This document shows positions 47,680 to 62,416 of a DNA stretch of 64,000 nt, one piece after another. A program made the translations under genes and the position numbers. The notes under the pieces are model-generated. The model saw nothing but the letters and a program-made list of their open reading frames with translations. It made no database searches and had not been told where the DNA came from. This DNA is from Lamellibrachia satsuma (Eukaryota > Annelida > Polychaeta > Sabellida > Siboglinidae), in assembly GCA_033239005.1 (NCBI GenBank), contig BSQZ01000053.1, positions 3,751,001 through 3,815,000 of the forward strand. Reading direction: 5' to 3'. Within the stretch, counting starts at the first letter, position 1. Each line of letters begins with the position of its first letter.

Positions 47680-48310
47680 TTATTCACCCAAGAGTCTTGT
47701 CCGCACAAAGGATGGGTCACCCATCCTTTGTGCGGACAAGAGTACGATCTGTATTTTTCTCCCAACCGTTGTACGGATAAGCATAATATTTCTTGACTAC
47801 AGCCTCTAAATTATTAAAACAAACATAGCCTTCGCCGTTGCGCAATTAGGTAACGACGCATCGTCCACATTTGCGGTTGAGCAGATAAGATAGATCGAAC
47901 GTCTTATTCGCCCAGCCGTTGTGCGGAAAAGTGTACGATCTGTTTTATTTGCCCAACCACTGAGTGAATAAATGTACAATATATTCTATTTGCCCAACGT
48001 TTGTGCAATTTCCACGGTTCTACTATTACTTCGGACAAATAAAACCTTTTTTTCAAAATAACAATACCTAACTGCAAACTCAAAATCATTAAAACAATCA
48101 TATTCTGCGCCGTTGCACGACTAAGTAGCGACGCTCTCGTCCATGTTTGCGCGCATAAAACACAGGAAATTAATGTGGAAGAATCCGATTGGTAGTGGTT
48201 GGGCGAATAAGAATACATGCGTACAACTGGGGCGGATAAGATAGATCGCACGTCTTATTCGCACAACGGTTGGGCGGATAGCCACTTCATTCGCAAAAAG
48301 GTGCAACGCT
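47680..48310. repeat. Cluster of imperfect palindromes sharing a cccaaccgttgtgcgga-type motif
   Basis: Variants of ttattcgcccaaccgttgtg followed by cggataag, in both orientations, appear near 47755, 47905, 47950, 47990, 48195, 48225 and 48255. Each motif is itself roughly palindromic (ttat...ataa). The block may be one or more foldback or MITE-like elements, but no clear termini or target duplication could be set. Confidence 0.55.
47696..47740. repeat. Perfect 22-bp inverted repeat with 1-nt spacer
   Basis: Two 22-base arms (left arm starting cttgtccgcacaaa, right arm ending tttgtgcggacaag) are exact reverse complements separated by one C at 47718. The result is a 45-base perfect hairpin or cruciform-capable sequence. 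Confidence 0.95.
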
Positions 48311-48379
48311 TTAAAAAAAATTAATTGAAAAACTTACACACAGGATGAGGAATTAGGTTCGGTAAGCTGTAAATTAAAT

Positions 48380-48501
48380 GTTTTGTTATTTCTCAATACT
48401 TCAACATCCCTTGTCAGAAAGAAGCAGACATAAAACATTCGAACTGAAAAACATACTAAGATGCTTGTGTGGTGAAGATTGTCGAAGAGCTATGGCCATG
48501 G
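48380..48501 (+). promoter_or_regulatory. Second orphan Kelch first exon (ATGG before donor)
   Basis: The sequence gtcgaagagctatggccATGG followed by GTAAGC matches the orphan exon at 12631 (gtcgaactatggccATGG, GTAAGT). The intron start, tttattc, is shared by all four copies. An (AT)n tract (48527-48630) has expanded in the intron. After it, gttgagagtttactgacgag matches the copy 2 intron at about 40408. No Kelch body follows within 15.5 kb. Confidence 0.6.
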
Positions 48502-48524
48502 GTAAGCTTTATTCATCAAGCGAG

Positions 48525-49743
<1,219 letters not shown>

Positions 49744-49905
49744 GGGCTCTTAAAAGAGCCGTTTGTTTTATTGCTCTTCGTGGTAGTCCTCTGGGTGGCC
49801 TGGTGTAATGTTTAACACCTATCTAAATAATGATATTCCAATTGTTAGTGCACAAACAAAGAATAGTTTCCAAGATTACCTAAATACTTACTGGTTTCGT
49901 AGTGC

Positions 49906-50310
49906 ATGGCAAACAACGTTTACTGCCGATACAGCATTTTGGTGCCGGAACAAGATAGGCGAAATCCACTCTTGTTAACAGATAATATAACAGAACATCA
50001 GTTGAGGCTGATTGTCCAAGGGGAAAATGCAAATCATTTGAATAAATCTATCACATTACAAGTTCGAATTTTTATTGGTAAAATTCTACCCAGGCATTCA
50101 CATGACACAGTGCTTGGTGCAACTAAACTAACAAAATGTAAAAACCAGGTAAACACTTCCAATTGTAAATTACAGAAGTGTATCGCAAAAAGACTCATTC
50201 TGGTTAAGGCAGGAAAAGTTAATCTAATTTCAAATTGGGAACGACATGGGTGGGCATTTGTTTCTTCAGAAACTAAAAACGATGTGGAAATTATCTTGAC
50301 TATGCACTAA
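49906..50310 (+). CDS. Hypothetical protein, 134 residues, inside the candidate transposon
   Basis: One open frame inside the element begins MANNVYCRYSILVPEQDRR and ends SSETKNDVEIILTMH, followed by a stop. I recognise no domain, signal peptide or membrane segment. It is rich in K, N and L, with basic stretches (KLQKCIAKRLILVKAGK). It could be an exon or remnant of a transposon-encoded protein, or chance. A related-looking basic stretch (GGRKRCMRKTRGL, near 50920) lies in a later open frame. Confidence 0.3.
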   Translation: MANNVYCRYSILVPEQDRRNPLLLTDNITEHQLRLIVQGENANHLNKSITLQVRIFIGKILPRHSHDTVLGATKLTKCKNQVNTSNCKLQKCIAKRLILVKAGKVNLISNWERHGWAFVSSETKNDVEIILTMH

Positions 50311-51107
50311 ATGCAGTCAGTATAAATTTGTTAGAACATTTGAACAAGCGTACAGCCATAACTTTCCATGATGTTTTTTCCCAGTACCTGCGTGTTCCGG
50401 CACCAGATTAAGGGGTTTACATTGTTAATATATCCCTTACAATGGGCACTTGTTTAAGTTTCATACATAAGAGACAGTCATATTTTTGTAAGCATTTACA
50501 TGCAGTGTTAGCAACTACAAACAAATGCCACGATCACTTGAAATTGTTGGAATTGTATTTTACAACTGTATAAAAATTCCTCCTGGTTTGTTTACACTTT
50601 CCCCCACAAACTGTAATACGCGTGGTCGATGTAATGTTTTCAGTGGTATAGTCATTATTGCAAAGGTCCCACCAAGCAACTAAATTAGAAGAACAACAGG
50701 CTAAGAAGGATGAGTTACTTAAACTCTCACATGATCCTCAGAAACCAGCTGCACCTTCCCTGGTAGATTATCTAAAAGACATCCTCATAATTTAGGTTTC
50801 AGACGGAAGGGGGACCCATAGTTATCAAAAATTGTAATTATGAGTTGAAATTTCCTATATTTAACATGAGTGATCCACACCAGCCTCATGTCAAAAGTCC
50901 ACGTAATGTTAGAGAACGATCGGGTGGGAGGAAAAGATGTATGCGCAAAACACGGGGACTGACTATAAGTGAGGTAGCTTCGGCAAATGCCCAAATTTTG
51001 GCCTTCAAACTGTTAAAGTTGGCAATAGCTCGGTTGCAACAAGCAGTCAAGAAAATTAACTCGAGAGGTTACGAGGGTTGGTGTGGCTACAGTTAGACGT
51101 GCAATCG

Positions 51108-51310
51108 GCTTAATTAAGCCTGCCGTCAGTTTAATTATTAGGCTACCAGTCAATGTAGTTAGTCCAGCAATCCGTGTAGTTAAACCAGCAGTCAGTTTAA
51201 TTAGGCCAGAAGTCAGCTTAATTAGGCCAGCAGTCAATTTAGTTAGGCCAGCAGTCAGTTTAATTAGGCCAGCAGTCGGTTTAGGGGTAGGATTAGTTAG
51301 ACCAGGGGCC
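51108..51310. repeat. 21-bp tandem repeat inside the candidate transposon
   Basis: Units such as ccagcagtcagtttaattagg recur every 21 bases with substitutions, encoding RPAVSLI-type heptapeptides on plus. The open frames on both strands reflect this periodicity. Confidence 0.85.
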
Positions 51311-51842
51311 AGTGAAGTTATACCAGGTCTGGCAAATGTATTTATGTATTACGAGACCAATTTCTGCTGCTCTGTTTTCTCTTCCACAGTTGCAACAAGC
51401 AAGAGTTCCAAGTAACCGGCTGTTCGGCAACGATCATTCCACGGCACAGTTCTTTAACTGAGTAATACATTTTCTTAATGTTACTTCAATGTAATTCAGA
51501 TTCATTAATGTTCAGATTCATTAACTAACAACAAAACGTTTATTGATAATGTATACCTAATGTATTTTGGTGTTTTTTGGACATTACACCCGGCCACACA
51601 AACGACTACCATGAAGAGCAATAAAACAAATGGCTCTTTTCAGAGCCCTGACAAGATGACGTTTGTTCCCCGTGTTCAAGGTGTGTACAAAAAGTGCCAG
51701 GAAAGACGGTACCTGTTAAGATAACTAAGATCGTTTCATGTTGACCCAAACTTCTATTATTGTTGTAGAGGAATATTATAGTCAGTGTTGACATATTGTA
51801 GTATCTGTTTTTTACCTGCTATGTCTGTCTCACACAAAAAGT

Positions 51843-52272
51843 ATGCTTCTCTGCATCTGCAAAACTACTTCCAAGATCATAGACCTCCCCATACAGCCTG
51901 TATCTCAGCTGACTGAACGTGCAATGATCAGAAAAGCATATGCAGTTGCCAATGACCCCGCCCACCCACTGAATACAGAGTTTGACCTTCTTCCGTCTCA
52001 GAGACGATACCGGTGCAGGAAAAAAACAGGTTCAAAAACAGTTTCGTTCCCCATGCGATAAGTCGTCTCAACAAACTCTGATTTAAGCGTTCATCACGTG
52101 CAAGCCGATCGCTGAATAGTGTTTTATTAACTAATTTCATGTATATATTACATTCATTAACCATGTTTATCTAAAATGTCATCCTCTTTACATATGATGC
52201 TCAGCAAGCAGAAAACAATTATCCAATGTCTTATTGGGCAGTAAACTCTTATCGTATCGTATCGTATCGTAT
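51843..52272 (+). pseudogene. L2/Rex1-like LINE 3' fragment with pentanucleotide tail
   Basis: The end of ORF2 is recognisable (NDPAHPLNTEFDLLPSQRRY), matching the HLFELLPSGKRYR-type end of the L2 element at 25118. A short 3' UTR follows, ending in the repeated pentamer atcgt at 52250-52272. Only the 3' end inserted. Confidence 0.8.
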
Positions 52273-52639
52273 CATATATATGTAAGTGTCGACAGGTTTG
52301 TACACATCTACCACTAGGCACACCCCTCACCCCCCCCATGCACAAAAGGGCAGTACAAGTTTGAAAATGTCAACAGTTTCCTCTTTCTTCCCCCTCGCGA
52401 AGGCATGACGTTGTGGATGTTGTTCCTGAGAACAGCATGTAGGCGTATGTTAACAAACAAACTTGCATTGTCTCTCATTTTACATTAACCCTAGTACAGA
52501 CAAGAGCGATGCTTTCAAGTTCTTTGTTGAGACGAAGAAGGAGTCAGGGATTGTCCTCATTGTTGACATATCTTTTTATGCAGCTTCCTGGCCATATACC
52601 CCGAAATACCCCTTTGATGTTTGACTGCAACAGTCCGTT

Positions 52640-53910
52640 ATGTTTCTTTCTGGGCGTATCTTTCTGCAGTCTTTTCCACTGTTTAATGCGCCTGTATTTC
52701 GGCCGAGCTATTTTCAGCTGATCACGTAGTGCAGCTTTGCGTGAGGTCATCTGTTTGTCTGGCTTAGCAGCTGATGATTCGACGGCATGTGAAGTTGAAG
52801 GTGAAGATGGTGGCGCACAGTATCCAGTCACATCTGAAAGTACAAACAAAAATAAGAGAGACAATGAAGTGGAGTAAAACAAATAAAAACAAGACAACAC
52901 GGGGCCACTCAAATGTTGCTTGAACAGACCGGCCGATTATTCAATGCTAACTGAAATAAACAAGCAAAAATAAGAGAACCATTAAAAAAATAACATGTGA
53001 AAATAACACCTGTCTGATCTCCACTATTCTTTCGTGGCAGTTCAGGCCTAGTTGGCTGCTTCCGTCGCTTGCTCGGTGAGGGTCTGGTGGACATGACCTT
53101 GGGTAACTTATTTAGCACATCAAACTGTTTAGGGACAGCACTCCAAACCAAAGACCTCTTCTGCTGGGCATTCATGAACTGCGAGTCTTCAAAGTGGTCC
53201 TGGCAGAGGCGGCAGTTCTTGTAGAGATATTCTGAAGATTAACCCCGAAGATCTTCTCGTCTGCAGAACTGCACCCGTTTTCTGCATCTGTACAAAAATA
53301 AAACAATATTTGTAACTACACTGTGCATCTTTCATATAATGAAATAGGTAGTAAATAAATAAATAAATTGATACATAAGATAAATTAATAGATGAATAGA
53401 AATTAGAATTCAACTATTCATTGCCTCAAACTCAAACTAGGTAATCTCAGTACGAAACATTACTGATTTACAATCGAGTTAGCCATACTCAGGATACATC
53501 TAATTCAGTAACAGCATGCATTTCTCAAATGACGGTTGGAAGACAGCGTTTACATAACAGATGACGCATTAACTTTATTGTCGGTTCGCTTATCGAAAGT
53601 CCGGCGTTATTTCTGCATTTAAATTTTGCATTTAAAATGTACACATTTCAGTCTGAATACAGTCGTGAAAGCAGCCGGATTTGAGCGATTTCATGACAGA
53701 TCTGTCCACTCAGTGTCCGATTCAGAAGAGTACATTCACAAGGCGTAAAATCATCGCGTAGTGCCAATAATATAACAATACAGCCTTATCCAATTAAGCT
53801 TACCTTTCAGCAAGTTTTGGAAATCGAAAGAATGTCTTCTCCGAATGTTTTATCTTTGAATTACTGCCATTCGGAGCAGAACACCGCGCACTGTTATTTT
53901 TCTTCGCCAT
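52640..53910 (-). pseudogene. THAP-domain gene, at least three exons, broken
   Basis: On the minus strand, exon 1 (53910-53804) starts MAKKNNSARCSAPNGSNSKI and ends FFRFPKLAE before GTAAGC. Exon 2 (53287-53010) follows a ttttgtacag acceptor and carries the rest of a THAP zinc finger: RVQFCRREDLRG, then SSEYLYKNCRLCQDHFEDS, then LVWSAVPKQFDV. Exon 3 (from 52833) continues in frame, VTGYCAPPSSPSTS then ALRDQLKIARPKYRRIKQWK. All splice phases agree. THAP domains are DNA-binding C2CH fingers in host factors and P-element-like transposases. Two lesions are visible: an in-frame TAA (53242-53240) between LRG and SSEY, and Gly where the second Cys of the finger (CSAPxC) is expected. The 3' end is not clear. 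Confidence 0.72.
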
Positions 53911-56900
53911 CTTTGCGTATGTGTCCTACTCTACCGCTTGGTGGCGCTACCCGCACTCGGCTTCACCAATAATAGCTGAGTGGCGCCTCTTTGCCTCCTA
54001 CACTCTTTGATATATCTACCATATGCATACACATGTGATGTGGCAAAACATTATTCTTACTTCCAAATAAAGATCAACATAAACGAAAAAAAATCATATC
54101 TTATGACTATCTTCATAGAGAAGACGTTTGGCGGCTCTAAGTGGTCGTTTTCATGGTTAGGTCAGAAAGTAAACATCGCAATAGCAGGAGTAGCGCTACC
54201 GGGTGGTGGTGAATTCGGCCCTCGGAGAATTCGGCCCAACTGCCATGTTGTTTCGGCTTGGTGATTTTGGTGGCTGATGTAAAACGCAATATCTACTCAG
54301 TTCTAGCTAGTAATGGATTAGCCTTCATTTTAATGGTGTGTTATTTATGCACTTGTCATCAAAGGGATGATAAGTTTAACTAAAATGCTTCACATTCAAA
54401 AAGAAAAACACCGTATAGATCAAAGACCACATGCAGGTGTCTCATCAGTATTCATAATACAATAATCGCTGTCATTATTATGTATCTGATTTAATTAAAA
54501 ACACAAACTGGGGAGAATTTTTTCTGATGAGGGAAAACGCATGAAAATTTGAAATAAATATAGAAATAAGATATTATGGTAATTGTAATTTAATTTATTT
54601 AAATTATTCAACTTTATGATATTATAGTTTTTGGTGTAATATATTGTATATTATATGATATGAACTTCAAGGATGCAACTAATTGTATAAGTTCTAATGA
54701 TCGTATCGTTTAATGCATGTTAAAATGGACAAAATGTATTTTATGCGAAAGGAAGTGAAAGCTATAAAAGCAGTTACAAACTAACAATTCGGGTTAATGT
54801 GGAAATAAATAAATTAACAAATGAAAGAATAAATAGAATACTTTATTCACAGAAAGACACACATTAACCTTCATGTGCTCGCTACACAATCGTTTGGACC
54901 GAGATCACTATGCCCGTTGTGTTCTGAGGCCGAAGTTACCAGAGTTGGGGGCCGAACTCTCAAAAGAATACTGTTCGAATTCGCCGGATCGAATTCACCA
55001 TGAGCCGACATCACCTGTATCCGCTCTGACAGCTCGCTGACAGCTCGCTTCGATCCTAGGTGAACCGTGGTCGTCGACGCCCGTGTCGCTGCCTGTGTTC
55101 TACGGATTGATGACATCAACATAGCTTCCACTACTGGGAATATTGTGGGCACATCATCCTCTTTCAAAGATATTTTATTACCAGGATAACCCCGGGCTGC
55201 ACCTTCTCTGGTCCGGATCGCAATCGAAACAAGTTTTCTCGAAGCGAGCAAAGCCAGATGAGCTTCGTCGACTTTTTTAAACAAGGTTGGTTCCGTGTGG
55301 TACTTAAACCAACTACATGTTACTTTATTTTTCCTACTATTTGCATTTCAGTCAAATGCCGTACAATAAACCATTCTGACACTCGCTTCTAAACAACCGC
55401 TATCGCCGTTAACAGTACGGTGAATGAATGGAAAGTCCCAGTCTCGTAGCACTTCCTTATCATCAGTGACGTCACGTCCAAGTTTGCCGATTAGCGCAGG
55501 GAAAAATGTGCATAATCGAGGCAGGCCGGTAGAACAGAGTATTATTTAGAATTATTAATTAATGGAATTAATATATGGAAATATACAACAAGCTGTAATA
55601 TAATATGTTTCCAAGCAATTGTTGTTATTCCCTTTAAGAAACATACATCATGTTTGTTCTGCATGTTGATTAATTACCTCCAAAATATATACTCATTACC
55701 ATTAATATAATCAACACATTCTTTGTTCAAATCTAGGATCCAACCATCTCTCACCTAACACATTGAATTGTTTGTGTGCGTGCGTGTTTGCTCGCGTGTG
55801 TGCGTATGTGCATGCGTTCGTGCGTGTCTGTGCAGCAAAATTCAGTATATCATACAATGACCCACAAATGGACCATTCATGTTAATCTACTTGTAATCTC
55901 TGCAGACATTGTATTTTCTCTAAATTTCTTCTTATTAGTACCATTATCGTGGACGTCTCAGTACATTGCCCCTAGTGGAAATACATTAAACGTCTTGAAA
56001 TAGGAACCACCAAAGATTTAAGGCGGAAATGCATGTATAGATTTCGCAGTAGGATTTGGACAGCAACGTGCTGGATAAAATATGCAAGTTTGAGAATAAT
56101 ACGAAGGTCATGCAGAAACCAGTGGTGATACAAGGACGTGTACAAGTCACCATGACTTGGAAGAGAATGTTGTAGTGTGTGAGTCAATAAACACGTTACG
56201 TATATTTACACGTATGTGTCTGTTCTATGGGCAGTGTTATACGTTATCTTATCAGGCAGACAATGGATGATCTCAAAACACGGATGTACGACACTACACG
56301 AATTTGGTTTCACTGGGAGGGAGGTTACCAAGTGTTCCATTTAAGGTTGTATATTGATATAGTTTTCCCTAGACGTCGTTTGTATTCTGATCACAGTTCA
56401 TAAAGGCGCTGACTTCGAGTGCAATCAGGCGGCTTTGCGTTGTGGCGGCTGACGTTTCAACTGGGGAATACGACGTTGCTGAAGTAGTACACGGGTCGAT
56501 GTGATTCAAAGTTTCATGTAGCGGAGGACGTGGTCAGAGGGTAAATAACATGGGTTTCGTGTAGTATAGTTCATCGATCATTTGAAGTCATTCTTAGAAC
56601 ATTATGTATATAAAGACGTATGCACTAGTCGACGTATTGTGATTTTGTGTTGATTGTTCCTTTTGCATGTGCATACGCACGCACGCACGCATGCTCGCAA
56701 ACACGCACGCACGCACGCACGCACGCGCACACACACATACTTAGAACAAACCCGCTCTTCGCAATGTTGTCCACTCATTGTTTACACCACAACAACTCAC
56801 CCTGCTCATTATATTTTGGTAGGTCTCTTAAATTGAATTACTGGTCAAATTTCAAACTTGTACAAAGGGAATATGATTTATACACAGCACGATGTTCATA

Positions 56901-57239
56901 CTGAATACTTTTTGTACCAAGATTGCGACAAACACCAGTTATTTCCAGAGTACAGAATGACAATATTTGGAAGACAATTGGTTGACTGTTTGGAGCTTTG
57001 AGAAAAATAGTGTGGCTATTTTCGTTCAAATCACTACATTTTCTGTTCTTCTGGTAGTCAGTGAAGAACATACAACATTGGCATTGCTTTGTCAATCACC
57101 GTGGCGGCGTGACCTTTACTTACAAAGTCGGTGTCCCGTGGTGGTGTTTGTTTGGTTGTTATCATCATTGTGTTTGCTGCAGCGATAGTGTGTACATAGT
57201 TAGGCTTCCACAGGCGGGGATTCCGTCGTAACACCTACT
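53911..57239. other. No gene recognised; small microsatellites
   Basis: Open frames at 53980-54264 (plus), 54871-55284 (minus, 137 residues, no recognised domain) and several shorter ones lack supporting features. GTGC/ACGC tracts lie at about 55770-55830 and 56675-56740. The 137-residue minus frame could be an exon upstream of the THAP gene, but no domain supports this. Confidence 0.4.
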
Positions 57240-57299
57240 GCTATGGACTTAGTGATGGTGAGAATGTTACATGATGCGGTCCTCGCGTACACAGAAAGG

Positions 57300-57664
57300 T
57301 CACACCGCTGACCGGCCCGTGGTGACGCGTCGTTTATTAGCGGGCTAATGAAGGACTGGCAGCTGTCGGGAGCGTGCGAGCGGGCGGGCGGGTAGACGGG
57401 TCGAATGAGTGGGAGGCGTAGGTAGTCTCACACAGCGGTGGGCCGGTGTGGACTCGAGCCGTTTCGGTTGTCGCCCTGCTACGCTGCATAGGGATGTGCG
57501 AGTTATCGCTGGAGTAAGCGCTCGGGTGAATACACAAATACAAACACACACCGCGCGCGTCCTCGCAGTCGGGTCGTGCTTTCACCGCCGACGGACGTAC
57601 ATCGTGCCGCTCGGAGGCTTGAATCTCGGAGACACGGAGCAGCAACAAGAGTCCTGGAAACGGG
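57300..57664 (+). promoter_or_regulatory. CpG-rich promoter/5' UTR region
   Basis: This stretch is distinctly richer in G, C and CpG than its surroundings (cggcccgtggtgacgcgtcg, gagcgggcgggcgggtagac, accgcgcgcgtcctcgcagt). It leads directly into a well-placed ATG at 57665. Such composition is typical of the 5' end of a broadly expressed animal gene. No TATA box is seen. Confidence 0.5.
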
Positions 57665-57788
57665 ATGGAGAGGCTACCGTGGCCCGGCGGGCTGATGATG
57701 CGAGCCGGCCAGGTCCGCTATCTACTCGCCGTCTGTGCCCTATCGACATTCGTGCTAATATTACACGTCGCTATCAACTTCAAACCCG
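57665..57788 (+). CDS. First coding exon of a probable type II membrane protein
   Basis: ATG 57665 has G at -3 and +4. The 41 codons give a short basic cytoplasmic part with MMRAGQVR, then a hydrophobic segment YLLAVCALSTFVLILHVAI and NFKP. The donor CCCG|GTAAGT at 57789 ends the exon in phase 1. A short basic head, one membrane span near residues 19-37 and a first exon ending just after the span are typical of Golgi glycosyltransferases and sulfotransferases. I cannot assign a specific family. The next exon is not recognisable in the remaining 6 kb, so it lies outside the window or in a long intron. Confidence 0.5.
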
Positions 57789-61613
<3,825 letters not shown>

Positions 61614-62416
61614 CACGATGGCCACGTCTCCAGCTATTCAGAATACATGTGCAGAACTTTAATGAACGAAGAAGAGTTCAGAAGTATGTTCAACACGATG
61701 GCCACGTCTCCATTTATTCAGAATACATGTGCAGAACTTTAATGAACGACGAAGAGTTCAGAAGTCTGTTCAACACGATGGCCACGTCTCCATTTATTCA
61801 GAATACATGTGCAGAACTTTAATGAACGACGAAGAGTTCAGAAGTCTGTTCAACACGATGGCCACGTCTCCAGTTATTCAGAATACATGTGCAGAACTTT
61901 AATGAACGACGAAGAGTTCAGAAGTCTGTTCAACACGATGGCCACGTCTCCAGTTATTCAAAATACATGTGCAGAACTTTAATGAACGACGAAGAGTTCA
62001 GAAGTCTGTTCAACACGATGGCCACGTCTCCAGTTATTCAGAATACATGTGCAGAACTTTAATGAACGACGAAGAGTTCAGAAGTCTGTTCAACACGATG
62101 GCCACGTCTCCATTTATTCAGAATACATGTGCAGAACTTTAATGAACGACGAAGAGTTCAGAAGTCTGTTCAACACGATGGCCACGTCTCCATTTATTCA
62201 GAATACATGTGCAGAACTTTAATGAACGACGAAGAGTTCAGAAGTCTGTTCAACACGATGGCCACGTCTCCAGTTATTCAGAATACATGTGCAGAACTTT
62301 AATGAACGACGAAGAGTTCAGAAGTCTGTTCAACACGATGGCCACGTCTCCAGTTATTCAGAATACATGTGCAGAACTTTAATGAACGACGAAGAGTTCA
62401 GAAGTCTGTTCAACAC
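61614..62416. repeat. 80-bp tandem array, 10 units
   Basis: The block gccacgtctc recurs at 61621, 61701, 61781, 61861, 61941, 62021, 62101, 62181, 62261 and 62341, an exact 80-base period. Differences are few (ttatt/ctatt, catttatt/cagttatt). Since 80 is not a multiple of three, each frame opens only briefly. Confidence 0.97.

Larger units (their letters stand above)
49744..51648. mobile_element. Candidate 1.9-kb DNA transposon with about 70-bp inverted ends
   Basis: The ends are inverted repeats over about 70 bp. From the outside in, both read gggctct, four variable bases, agagcc, then tttgttttattgctcttc, then a ggcc.ggtgtaatgt block. TGA flanks both sides, a possible 3-bp target duplication. 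GGG-starting ends and 3-bp duplications fit the PIF/Harbinger superfamily, but no transposase is visible. The outermost 16 bases of each end also match the histone mRNA 3' stem-loop (GGCTCTTTTCAGAGCC at 51632-51647 on plus; GGCTCTTTTAAGAGCC on minus at 49745-49760). The alternative is a decayed divergent histone gene pair, but no histone protein sequence is recognisable between the ends. Confidence 0.5.

Noticed and set aside
49744..51648. Functional histone genes inferred from the two stem-loops
   Set aside because: No H1, H2A, H2B, H3 or H4 sequence is recognisable on either strand between or beside them, and the homologous flanks suggest transposon ends.
54871..55284. 137-residue minus-strand frame as a gene
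   Set aside because: No recognisable domain, no splice or repeat evidence. It is left as unassigned rather than called a gene.
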